Notes under the pieces: model-generated
What the model was told of the DNA's origin: nothing
What the model saw: only the letters and a program-made list of their open reading frames with translations
Database searches by the model: none
DNA from: an uncultured Clostridia bacterium
Lineage (GTDB): Bacteria > Bacillota > Clostridia > TANB77 > CAG-508
DNA: 41,356 bases
Reading direction: 5' to 3'
NCBI GenBank assembly: GCA_934169575.1
Contig: CAKPOA010000012.1
Location: forward strand, 1 to 41,356
Shown: piece after piece, positions 1 through 6,294 of the stretch
Numbering within the stretch: the stretch's first letter is position 1
Layout of the letters: each line of letters begins with the position of its first letter
Translations under genes and position numbers: made by a program

Positions 1-80
1 GAAATTGCGACTGCAAAGTATGTAAAAATAATTTTATATACATATTTAAGTTATAAATTTAAAAAGTTGACTAGTAATAA
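1..80. repeat. Right half of a palindromic intergenic repeat (copy 1, cut by window edge)
   Basis: Bases 1-22 (gaaattgcgactgcaaagta plus tg) are identical to 20472-20493. The similarity continues, with mismatches, through catatttaagtt to about base 52 and more weakly to a TIR-like gttgactagtaat near 67-79. In the complete copy at 20336-20556 this is the right arm of a long inverted repeat. The left arm lies outside the window. Both copies sit just 3' of a minus-strand gene. Confidence 0.7.
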
Positions 81-101
81 GAGAGCATTTTTAATGCTCC
101 C
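81..101 (-). terminator. Hairpin terminator overlapping the flippase stop codon
   Basis: On the minus strand gggagcat, a short loop and atgctctc form an 8-bp stem, followed by a T-rich stretch. The stop codon of the flippase (91-93) lies inside it, so it probably ends that transcript. Confidence 0.5.
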
Positions 102-1494
102 TTATCTTAATTTTTCTTTTAAATCTAAATAATAAATCTTTATTTAAAATAAACACATAAATAACCACAATTATCAAATTTAATATTTTAATAATAATGT
201 TTTGATTTATGTAATAACATATTAAAGTCATTATTAAAATCATAAAGCCACTAATTAAATTTGGACTTTTCAAATTTGCATATTTTTTCACCTTATTTTT
301 TCTGCAAAAATATATAAACATACAAGATACCAAAGTAGATATAGCAGCAGCATATATACCTATAAAATTGATCAAAATCAAATCTAAAACAATATTAAGT
401 ACTGCACCTATAATTGTAGTTTTGCCAATTATCTTCGTATCTTTATATCCACTAAATATTCCTTCATAAAATCCTGCCATATTATTATAATATATTGCAA
501 TAACTAAAATTGGAATATATAAATATGCATCTTGATATGCTTGTTTTATAAATATATTAAAAATCAAAGGCATACACACAATTATACTAATTGACACTGA
601 AAACATAATCTTGTTTAATACAATATAAATATTGCTAAAAAATTCATCTTTATCTTTATCATTTATAGCTCTTGCAGAACTTTCTTGCCATGCTGTATAA
701 AAAAATCGATAAATTGTATCCATCATATTTGGAAATTTGTATGCCATTGAATAAATTCCATTTGCTCCAGTATTTATCATGCTTGATATAACAACTCTAT
801 CTGATAAATTTATAATAGCCCATGATAAACTATTTGGAACAAGAGGAACTGAATATTTTACCATCTTTTTCATTAATTTTTTATCATATTCTTTTATTGA
901 TATATATTTATACAATTTTAAATTTATAAACACATATAATGAAGTCACAATATTGGCAAATACACTTGATAAAATTAATCCATATACTCCATATCGCAAA
1001 ACTGCAATAAATATCACTTTTAATATTATATCTATAATACTTGTTATAAAATTTATTCCTGTATAATAACCAATTTTCCCCATTCCTCTTAAAAGTGAAT
1101 TTCTTAAATATGTTATCACACAAGTTATAATATATACAATTCCTAAACTTAAATATTTTATTTTCACAATATTTCCAATAATCATTGCAATTAATAAAAA
1201 TATTACAGAACTTATCACAACATATATTGTTGTTTGTGTTATTACTTTCTTTTTTTCTTTGTCATCTTTACAATCTATTAAAAATCTAAACATTGAATCT
1301 TCCATTAATATTGTTATTAGCGGAATTATAAATGTTGCAATTGCAACTATTAAATCATATACACCATATTCTTCTGTTGCTAATATTGATGTGTATAATG
1401 GTAATAATAAAAATGATATTATTTGTGTACTCATTTTTCCTATTGCAATTATTATCGTATTTTTTATAAGTTTCTTTTCCCTAGTTTGATTCAT
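91..1494 (-). CDS. Wzx-type polysaccharide flippase (MOP superfamily)
   Basis: A 467-residue, almost wholly hydrophobic protein with about 12-14 predicted membrane segments. The N-terminal KNTIIIAIGKMSTQIISF and STEEYGVYDL-like region (here ATEEYGVYDL) is typical of polysaccharide_synt / Wzx flippases, which move undecaprenyl-linked oligosaccharide units across the membrane. The length fits the family (420-500). It resembles the second flippase at 8012-9421, especially over the first 70 residues, so the two are paralogues. It stands alone on its strand, about 6.5 kb downstream of the main polysaccharide operon, separated by mobile-element debris. It may be a relic of a second cluster or the distal part of the same one. 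The substrate cannot be read from sequence. Confidence 0.9.
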   Translation of the reverse strand: MNQTREKKLIKNTIIIAIGKMSTQIISFLLLPLYTSILATEEYGVYDLIVAIATFIIPLITILMEDSMFRFLIDCKDDKEKKKVITQTTIYVVISSVIFLLIAMIIGNIVKIKYLSLGIVYIITCVITYLRNSLLRGMGKIGYYTGINFITSIIDIILKVIFIAVLRYGVYGLILSSVFANIVTSLYVFINLKLYKYISIKEYDKKLMKKMVKYSVPLVPNSLSWAIINLSDRVVISSMINTGANGIYSMAYKFPNMMDTIYRFFYTAWQESSARAINDKDKDEFFSNIYIVLNKIMFSVSISIIVCMPLIFNIFIKQAYQDAYLYIPILVIAIYYNNMAGFYEGIFSGYKDTKIIGKTTIIGAVLNIVLDLILINFIGIYAAAISTLVSCMFIYFCRKNKVKKYANLKSPNLISGFMILIMTLICYYINQNIIIKILNLIIVVIYVFILNKDLLFRFKRKIKIREH

Positions 1495-1537
1495 TTTTCC
1501 TCTTTTCTGGTTTAATTATTTTAATATTTGAAATTAT

Positions 1538-1657
1538 TTAAGCTAACAGCCAATTTAATACATTTTTCTTTTTTATACCTGTAATAACTTTTATTATTTG
1601 CTGATCCTTAAAATTTTTTAATATTGATAAATATCTTTCTCTATCTATCCTTTCCAT
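1538..1657 (-). pseudogene. N-terminal remnant of an AAA_14/DUF4143-type ATPase
   Basis: A 39-codon minus-strand ORF with a gaagtg ribosome binding site. It begins MERIDRERYLSILKNF and continues KDQQIIKVITGIKK. This matches the start of AAA_14 (DUF4143) ATPases, whose consensus runs roughly RxxYLxxLxxFKDxxLIKVITGxRRCGKS. The reading breaks exactly where the Walker A GKS should follow (residue 31 onward reads KNVLNWLLA, then stop), and nothing of the remaining ~350 residues is present. The likely explanation is deletion. The family assignment rests on about 30 residues. Confidence 0.5.
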
Positions 1658-1736
1658 TTAATCACTTCTATATTAATTATATACTTTTTAATTATTCTAA
1701 TCAAGTTTTTTCAAAATTTTTTATTTTTCAACGAAT

Positions 1737-1765
1737 TTGACAATTTACATAATTCATGGTATAAT
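1737..1765 (+). promoter_or_regulatory. Consensus sigma-A promoter of the 305-aa gene
   Basis: TTGACA (1737-1742), a 17-bp spacer and TATAAT (1760-1765) form a perfect vegetative promoter. Its start would be near 1772, 42 bases before the ATG at 1814, which has a strong AAAGGAGG site at about 1800. Confidence 0.85.
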
Positions 1766-1813
1766 TTTTGCATATTAAAGTTATAACTCATTTAGTTCTT
1801 AAAGGAGGATATT

Positions 1814-2731
1814 ATGGGAATTAAGAAAATTATAGATCTTTCAAAGGAACGGGCACTCAGGAGTTTAGAATACTTAGATGAGTACTGTTTCCTATATGTA
1901 GAAGAATTTTGTTTTCTTTTAAATTGGGATATTAATGATTTCCCTATATTATTAAAAACTCTTGGAGTACAAGCATCAGGAATGCAGTCTACAGATTTTG
2001 AATGTAAGTTTGATCTTATTTCAGAAAAATCAGAAAAAATATGTGAACTTTATCTCACATTTAATGAAGATGAAGACTATGGTATTATCGAAATTAATAC
2101 TTCAAAAACATGTAAGAGATATGAAATTAATACTCCTACTGACATTAGACTGGTTCGTAAGTTAACAGCAAAATCGGAAAATATTATAGTTTCACAAATC
2201 TTTCAAAAAGGATTTTATACTTCTGTGATGAAAGTAGAAGATCATATTCTGCAAATAGAATTTGTTTTTGGCACAGAATTTGATCTTTCTCCAATTCTTT
2301 CACATAATGAAGATTTGGAAAAATATCTTTTTTCTCTTGAAGATAATTTTGATGAACTTTCAAATATTAATAAGTTATTTGAAATTAATTCTGAATTTTT
2401 AGGTATTTGTAATATCAATGAAAAAGAATTAGTTAGTTCATTAATATCATATGCAGGTGCAGATTGCTTATTTGATCCAGAAATAGCTCCGATATGCCAT
2501 ATTGCTAAAGAATATGGTGTACTCACAGAAGTTTCTGAAGACTTTGGTGATTACTATATAGCAATATACAAAGATGGGAGTTGGCAATATGTCAGTTCAA
2601 CATCATCTCTTGTATATAATAAAATATGCAAAGCTTATGAGCATTCATTTTCTGAGGATACAACCGAACTTTTTATTGACATTCCTAAGATAAATGAGAA
2701 AGTCAATAAAATGATTGAAGAATTTTTTTAA
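1814..2731 (+). CDS. Hypothetical protein, acidic, 305 aa
   Basis: I do not recognise a family. The start is certain: AAAGGAGG lies 7 bases upstream of the ATG and a perfect promoter lies before it. The protein is soluble, with no signal peptide or membrane segment. It is rich in Glu, Asp, Phe and Ser, and has alternating short beta-like stretches (CELYLTFNEDEDYGIIEI) and helices. The C-terminal third ends in a helical segment (INEKVNKMIEEFF). It is a one-gene transcript bounded by a promoter and by the hairpin at 2761-2789. Its position beside a type I toxin-antitoxin candidate and element debris suggests accessory DNA. No function is proposed. Confidence 0.85.
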   Translation: MGIKKIIDLSKERALRSLEYLDEYCFLYVEEFCFLLNWDINDFPILLKTLGVQASGMQSTDFECKFDLISEKSEKICELYLTFNEDEDYGIIEINTSKTCKRYEINTPTDIRLVRKLTAKSENIIVSQIFQKGFYTSVMKVEDHILQIEFVFGTEFDLSPILSHNEDLEKYLFSLEDNFDELSNINKLFEINSEFLGICNINEKELVSSLISYAGADCLFDPEIAPICHIAKEYGVLTEVSEDFGDYYIAIYKDGSWQYVSSTSSLVYNKICKAYEHSFSEDTTELFIDIPKINEKVNKMIEEFF

Positions 2732-2760
2732 ACCTTTTTAAGTTCTTTTAAGGGCTTATT

Positions 2761-2789
2761 AAAAGATGTGTCTAATAGGCACATCTTTT
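2761..2789 (+). terminator. Rho-independent terminator of the 305-aa gene
   Basis: The inverted repeat aaaagatgtg / cacatctttt has a 9-nt loop and is followed by a T-rich tail. It closely resembles the terminator of the small antisense RNA at 2922-2952 (shared aagatgtgtcta, then cacatctttt), suggesting duplication. Confidence 0.75.
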
Positions 2790-2851
2790 CTAATAATTTT
2801 ATTTTTAAATTTGAATAAAATTTTTTCTATATTCATATATTAAATAGGGTA

Positions 2852-2880
2852 TTGACAAATAAAAAAAAATTTGTTATACT
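2852..2880 (+). promoter_or_regulatory. Promoter of the small antisense (antitoxin) RNA
   Basis: TTGACA (2852-2857), a 17-bp spacer and TATACT (2875-2880). No ORF with a ribosome binding site follows before the terminator at 2922-2952, so it drives a short untranslated RNA. Confidence 0.8.
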
Positions 2881-2886
2881 TTAATT

Positions 2887-2952
2887 AACTTATAAGTTCA
2901 AATGATGTCAGAACTTATGCCAAGATGTGTCTAGTCAACACATCTTTTTTTT
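2887..2952 (+). ncRNA. Candidate antitoxin RNA of a type I toxin-antitoxin module
   Basis: A predicted RNA of about 65 nt from the promoter at 2852-2880 to the T-run at 2945-2952. It folds into two hairpins. The first has a perfect 8-bp stem (2892-2899 with 2911-2918) and an 11-nt loop, aaatgatgtca. The second is a terminator. Loop and flank (tcaaatgatgtca, four mismatches, ttatgcc) are the complement of the start-codon region of the small ORF at 2991-3080. The RNA could therefore block that ORF's translation in trans. Size and layout recall RNA II of the Enterococcus par (Fst) locus. The antitoxin function is inference. Confidence 0.65.
2922..2952 (+). terminator. Terminator of the small antisense RNA
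   Basis: aagatgtgt and acacatctt pair around a short loop, followed by eight consecutive T. It is a strong intrinsic terminator on the plus strand. On the minus strand no T-run follows. Confidence 0.85.
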
Positions 2953-2956
2953 GTAC

Positions 2957-2983
2957 TAAAAAAGCAAGGTAGTCAGCCTTGCT
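2957..2983 (-). terminator. Terminator of the small toxin-like ORF
   Basis: On the minus strand agcaagg and ccttgct form a 7-bp stem with a 7-nt loop, followed by six T. It lies just after the stop codon of the 29-codon ORF (2991). The two convergent transcripts would end within a few bases of each other. Confidence 0.75.
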
Positions 2984-2990
2984 CCAAAGA

Positions 2991-3080
2991 TTATTCTTTG
3001 TTTTGTTTCTGGTCTTTATTGTTATTATTATTTTGTAACAATAATTCAATTAATTTCCAGATTAAATCAAATGATGTCAT
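2991..3080 (-). CDS. Candidate type I toxin peptide, 29 aa
   Basis: The ORF has its own consensus promoter (3127-3155), a strong GAAGGAAGG ribosome binding site 10-15 bases upstream of the ATG, and a terminator right after the stop. The peptide starts MTSFDLIWKLIELLLQ, a hydrophobic or amphipathic helix with one Trp, followed by five Asn and a charged tail (KDQKQNKE). This is the usual build of membrane-acting type I toxins such as Fst: short hydrophobic helix, polar charged C-terminus. I see no clear sequence match to a named toxin family. The ~40-nt 5' leader contains ccttttgg/aagg pairing that could mask the ribosome binding site. A convergent small RNA complementary to the start region lies 40-190 bases away. 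Alternative: a leader or signalling peptide. Confidence 0.65.
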   Translation of the reverse strand: MTSFDLIWKLIELLLQNNNNNKDQKQNKE

Positions 3081-3126
3081 TTTTTATGCCCCTTCCTTCA
3101 GTATTACCTTCCAAAAGGCAAGCTAT

Positions 3127-3155
3127 ATTATATATGATATGTAAAATTTTGTAAA
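3127..3155 (-). promoter_or_regulatory. Promoter of the toxin-like ORF
   Basis: On the minus strand TTTACA (3155-3150), 17 bp, TATAAT (3132-3127). The start is near 3120, giving a leader of about 40 nt and a transcript of about 165 nt. The remaining 3160-3420 is AT-rich and shows nothing I can support. Confidence 0.8.
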
Positions 3156-3421
3156 TAGTTTTTTAGATTTTACAGGAAAATTTAATAATATTACAAAATT
3201 ATTACAAACATAACATAAAATATTATTATATAAATTATTGAAACTAAATATAACAAATTATATATAATAAAATAATTAAATTTTCTATTTTTTATATTAT
3301 ATTTAAAATAAAAACACTATATTATGTTAAATTGTAACATTATTGTAATATGATTAAATTTCCCTGTAGATTTTATAATTTAAATATGCGTTTTAAAAAA
3401 ATTTTTAATTTATTTTTTATC

Positions 3422-4483
3422 TTAAATTTTATTTGAAATAAAAGAAACTTGATATCTTACCGGTCTATATCTTCCTAATTCTTTAAAAAGCATATCTCCC
3501 TTTCCCATCAGTTTTTCAGCACCACCCATGTCTAAAATCTTTTTAGATTCCTCTTGTGATCTAAGTTTAAAAGCAATTCTTGTCGGAATATTAGCATCCA
3601 TGATTTCATCTATCCTATCTGGTAATGGACTTCCTGCAACTAATATTAAATATATTCCAACCTCTCTTCCTTTTTGACTTAATTTATAAATATATTTTTC
3701 AAAATCTGGTTCAATTAATCCTGTGCAATCATCTATAATTAATACAATATCAGATACTCTTTGGTTTTCATCTTTTCCCTCATTATATTCGTCCATATCA
3801 TTCATTTTTGCATCTTGGCGTAGCATTTCATATCTATTATCCATTTCTTGGCAAATCCATTCTAATGCTCCTACCACATCTTGATATTCGGTTATAACTG
3901 GTATTAATAAATGCGGATTTCCATTATATTTTGACAATTCTAAAACATCTGTATCTATTATCATAAATTTTACTTCATTAGGTTTTGCCTTACACATAAT
4001 GCTATTTATTAACACATGTAGAAACATACTTCTTCCAGAATCTAATGTCCCTGAAACTAAAATATGTGATGTTTCTTTTAAATCTATTATCTTACACTTT
4101 CCATATGCATCTTTTCCTAGTGCAACAGTTAAATTAGATGTACTATTTTTAAATTCATCACTTTCTATAATTTCTTTAAATTCTACAAGTTCTTTGTTTT
4201 TTCTTTCAACTTCAATGCCCAATAGTGTTTTTCCAGGAATTCTCTTTATACTAATATTTTCCACGCCAAAACACAATGCTATTTCTTTTTCTACATTTTT
4301 AACATCATTAATGCGTGTTCTATCAAATAAACTTATTCCATATGTAATAAATACTGGTCCTATTAATACTTCCTCAACTTTCGCTTCTATTTCTAAATTA
4401 TATAATGTAACTTGTAATTTTTTTGCATTTTCCTTTAATTCCTGTTCAATATCTTTATATTTATTTTCATCTATTTCTTTCAA
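3422..4483 (-). CDS. FtsK/SpoIIIE-like DNA translocase paralogue with degenerate ATPase site
   Basis: The whole 353-residue protein aligns with the cytoplasmic alpha-beta motor of FtsK/SpoIIIE: GPVFITYGI (42-50), PGKTLLGIEV (83-92), LTVALGKDAYGK (118-129), PHLLIPV (190-196) and, near the C-terminus, ILDMGGAEKLMGKGDMLF. It has no membrane domain and no C-terminal winged gamma domain. Two key motifs are altered. Walker A, normally G(A/T)TGSGKS, reads SGTLDSGRS (144-152), with the catalytic Lys replaced by Arg. Walker B reads VLIIDD where FtsK has IDE. The family pumps chromosomal DNA; this copy probably binds DNA or partners without normal ATP hydrolysis. The start is TTG at 4483, placed by GAGGG seven bases upstream. 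Monocistronic as far as visible. Confidence 0.8.
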   Translation of the reverse strand: MKEIDENKYKDIEQELKENAKKLQVTLYNLEIEAKVEEVLIGPVFITYGISLFDRTRINDVKNVEKEIALCFGVENISIKRIPGKTLLGIEVERKNKELVEFKEIIESDEFKNSTSNLTVALGKDAYGKCKIIDLKETSHILVSGTLDSGRSMFLHVLINSIMCKAKPNEVKFMIIDTDVLELSKYNGNPHLLIPVITEYQDVVGALEWICQEMDNRYEMLRQDAKMNDMDEYNEGKDENQRVSDIVLIIDDCTGLIEPDFEKYIYKLSQKGREVGIYLILVAGSPLPDRIDEIMDANIPTRIAFKLRSQEESKKILDMGGAEKLMGKGDMLFKELGRYRPVRYQVSFISNKI

Positions 4484-4772
4484 ATAGCATCCCTCTTTTC
4501 TGCTACAATTTTATCACATTATTTATTTCATTTCTATACTTTTACTACAAAAAAAGCCAAAATCCATGATATTTTTTTAGATTTCTATTCGTTTTTGTGT
4601 TTAATAAATTTATTTCAATTTATTATATACAATAATCAATTGAATTTATAAATGCTTTATTATGTTTTACAAACACAGAACTTGATTTAATGCAATTGTG
4701 TAATTCACTGGATATTTTGAAGTATTAGATCTTAAATCATTTATTATACAATTATTATGTGCCTACCATTTC

Positions 4773-4961
4773 TTAATTATTATTTAATGGATTAATTGTT
4801 TCTACTCTTATTGCCAATCTATACTTTTCATTTTTTCTTGCCCATTCTAAACATTTATTAGTAGACCATATTTTTATATCATTATAATTATATCTTTCAA
4901 AATTTCTAATTTTATCTAAACAATCATAATAATCTTGTAACCAATTTTCATATTCATTCAT
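4773..4961 (-). CDS. Small hypothetical protein, 62 aa
   Basis: No family recognised. The start is supported by TTTGGAG about 8 bases upstream of the ATG. The peptide is polar and Asn/Tyr/Trp-rich (MNEYENWLQDYYDCLDKIRN), with a likely helical middle (NKCLEWARKNEKYRLAIRV). No signal or membrane segment. It lies alone between the FtsK-like gene and the sigma-factor remnant, so it may belong to the mobile-element debris. Regions 4484-4772 and 4962-5120 show no supportable gene. Confidence 0.4.
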   Translation of the reverse strand: MNEYENWLQDYYDCLDKIRNFERYNYNDIKIWSTNKCLEWARKNEKYRLAIRVETINPLNNN

Positions 4962-5120
4962 ATACTATCTCCAAATTAAATAATAATTATTTTTATATTT
5001 TTTAGCATTTTTGTATATTTTTAATTTATTTAATTAACTAAAAATAATATTTTTCTAAAAATTTATCATATGTATTTGATGAATGTATATAAAATTTTCA
5101 AAGATCATAAAGTTCCTCGC

Positions 5121-5330
5121 TTAAATCAGAAATCGGAACCTATTTTTTTTAATTAATTTATTTTTTTCAAAATAACATTTAATTTTATTTCTTCCTTGTT
5201 CTAATGATTTGCGAATCATTCTATCTGAACAATGCTCTAATGTTGCTATTTGAGAAGTTGTTAATTCTTCAAAATAAAACATTTTGATTCTTCTTTTTAT
5301 AGTTTTTGGTAATTCATTAATTGCTTTCAT
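5121..5330 (-). pseudogene. Sigma-70 region 4 half of a frameshifted sigma factor
   Basis: 69 residues containing a region 4 helix-turn-helix: KTIKRRIKMFYFEELTTSQI, then ATLEHCSDRMIRKSLEQGRNK. This is typical of the small sigma factors carried by clostridial conjugative elements (INELPxxxKRRIKMYYFEELTxxEIAxxEGCSxRxVxxSL). It lacks its own ribosome binding site. Reading upstream past a run of eight A restores continuity with the ORF at 5344-5628 (…FIKKSRYEDLMKAINELP), so it is the C-terminal half of one gene with a one-base insertion in that run. Confidence 0.65.
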
Positions 5331-5343
5331 TAAATCTTCATAC

Positions 5344-5628
5344 CTAGATTTTTTTTATAAAGTCATCTTCAACACTACCATAAATAAGATTTGCTCTTTT
5401 ATATAATGTTTCTTCATATACTTCTGACTTTTCTTTATGCCTTTCATCTTTATTAATTTGAGATTTATCTTCTAGTTCAAATTCATTAAAAGCTCCAAAT
5501 TGTTCTTCTGTAACTTTTACAGTATTTAATATATTTTTTACATCTTTAAATTCAACATAGTATTTATTATTAATTACTAATAATATATATGGATTATCTT
5601 TACTTTTCTTTCTTTTAGGTCTATTCAC
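5344..5628 (-). pseudogene. N-terminal half of the frameshifted mobile-element sigma factor
   Basis: Starts at GTG 5628 with GGAGG 8 bases upstream (a start further up at 5646 has no such site). It reads VNRPKRKKSKDNPYILLV, then a short beta-rich domain and YEETLYKRANL, the usual N-terminal domain of these element-borne sigma factors. The frame closes at a TAG directly after an A8 run (5349-5356). Removing one A joins it to the region 4 half at 5121-5330. The gene is probably inactive unless slippage in the A8 run restores the frame in some transcripts. Intact family members are about 160-170 residues, matching the summed halves. Confidence 0.65.
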
Positions 5629-5637
5629 CTTTATTCC

Positions 5638-5670
5638 TCCAATCAATCTAAATTTTTTAAATTGATTGGA
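5638..5670. promoter_or_regulatory. Perfect 10-bp inverted repeat over the sigma-factor ribosome binding site
   Basis: tccaatcaat (5638-5647) and attgattgga (5661-5670) are perfect complements with a 13-base loop. The minus-strand GGAGG that serves the GTG start at 5628 overlaps the inner edge of this repeat. Either an RNA hairpin limiting translation initiation or an operator is possible. Confidence 0.45.
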
Positions 5671-5855
5671 ATAGGTGGACTTCTACACCTAAAAACCGAC
5701 ATTTTTCGACAAAGAAAAAAGCCAGTCGTAAAAACGATTTTGTCTTTACAACTGACTTTAACATCAAAATCATTTATTTTTTGAGGGTATTTATCCCACG
5801 AATATTCAATATAAATAAAACAAAATAAAATTTTAACATAGTTGAAAACTCTCAT
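5643..5855 (-). CDS. Leader ORF with attenuator-like structures, 70 aa
   Basis: ATG at 5855 is preceded by AAGGAGG (5867-5873). That site and the start codon lie in opposite arms of a 7-bp hairpin (5853-5859 with 5870-5876), so initiation may be controlled. The ORF begins MRVFNYVKILFCFIYIEYSW and later runs straight through a strong intrinsic terminator (5712-5758). It ends 14 bases before the sigma-factor GTG. The arrangement of a translated leader, terminator and downstream gene is that of translation-coupled attenuation, as in leaders of mobile resistance genes. The peptide itself matches no family I can name and may not be a functional protein. The regulated gene may have been lost. Confidence 0.4.
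   Translation of the reverse strand: MRVFNYVKILFCFIYIEYSWDKYPQKINDFDVKVSCKDKIVFTTGFFLCRKMSVFRCRSPPIPINLKNLD
5712..5758 (-). terminator. Attenuator-type intrinsic terminator inside the leader ORF
   Basis: On the minus strand agtcagttgtaaa pairs with tttacgactggct (13 bp including G-U pairs, loop about 12) and is followed by TTTTTTCTTT. It lies in the middle of the leader ORF, upstream of the sigma-factor remnant. From 5880 to 6099 I see no gene. Confidence 0.75.
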
Positions 5856-6128
5856 AAGGCAAATATCCTCCTTATGTAGAGCTAATGTCTTATAAGAGCT
5901 ATCACAAAAGAATTTATTTATCCTTTGTAACTCTTAATATTAAATTTTATTTTTTTTATTCTTTAAATATATTTACAATACATATATCAACTAGCCACCA
6001 TTATGACATTGCTACTACTTGGGTTGTATTATATACTTTTTTTCTACAAATTTCATTATATTTAAACATTTTCTTAAAAATTGTTAATTTTAAGTAAACA
6101 AAAGGGGCTGTAAAAAAACTACCCTAGA

Positions 6129-6170
6129 AAAATAAGATTTGAGTTATAACTTTAACTCGAATCTTATTTT
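6129..6170. terminator. Bidirectional terminator hairpin at IS left end
   Basis: An 18-bp stem (6129-6146 with 6153-6170), with one G-T pair and a 6-base loop. T-runs follow on the plus strand and, less regularly, on the minus strand. It ends the transposase transcript and shields the element. Confidence 0.75.
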
Positions 6171-6294
6171 TTGATTTAAATTATATATAATTAATTTTTA
6201 TTTATTATTTTTTTAATAATTGAATTTTTTTGCATCACAAAATCAGATACGATTATCATATCTGTATTATGTTAAGTGTGCTGTTTGACTTAAT

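Noticed and set aside
5885..6097. 70-codon plus-strand ORF next to the IS
   Set aside because: No ribosome binding site before the ATG, composition like random AT-rich DNA (Tyr/Phe/Ile), no recognisable motif.
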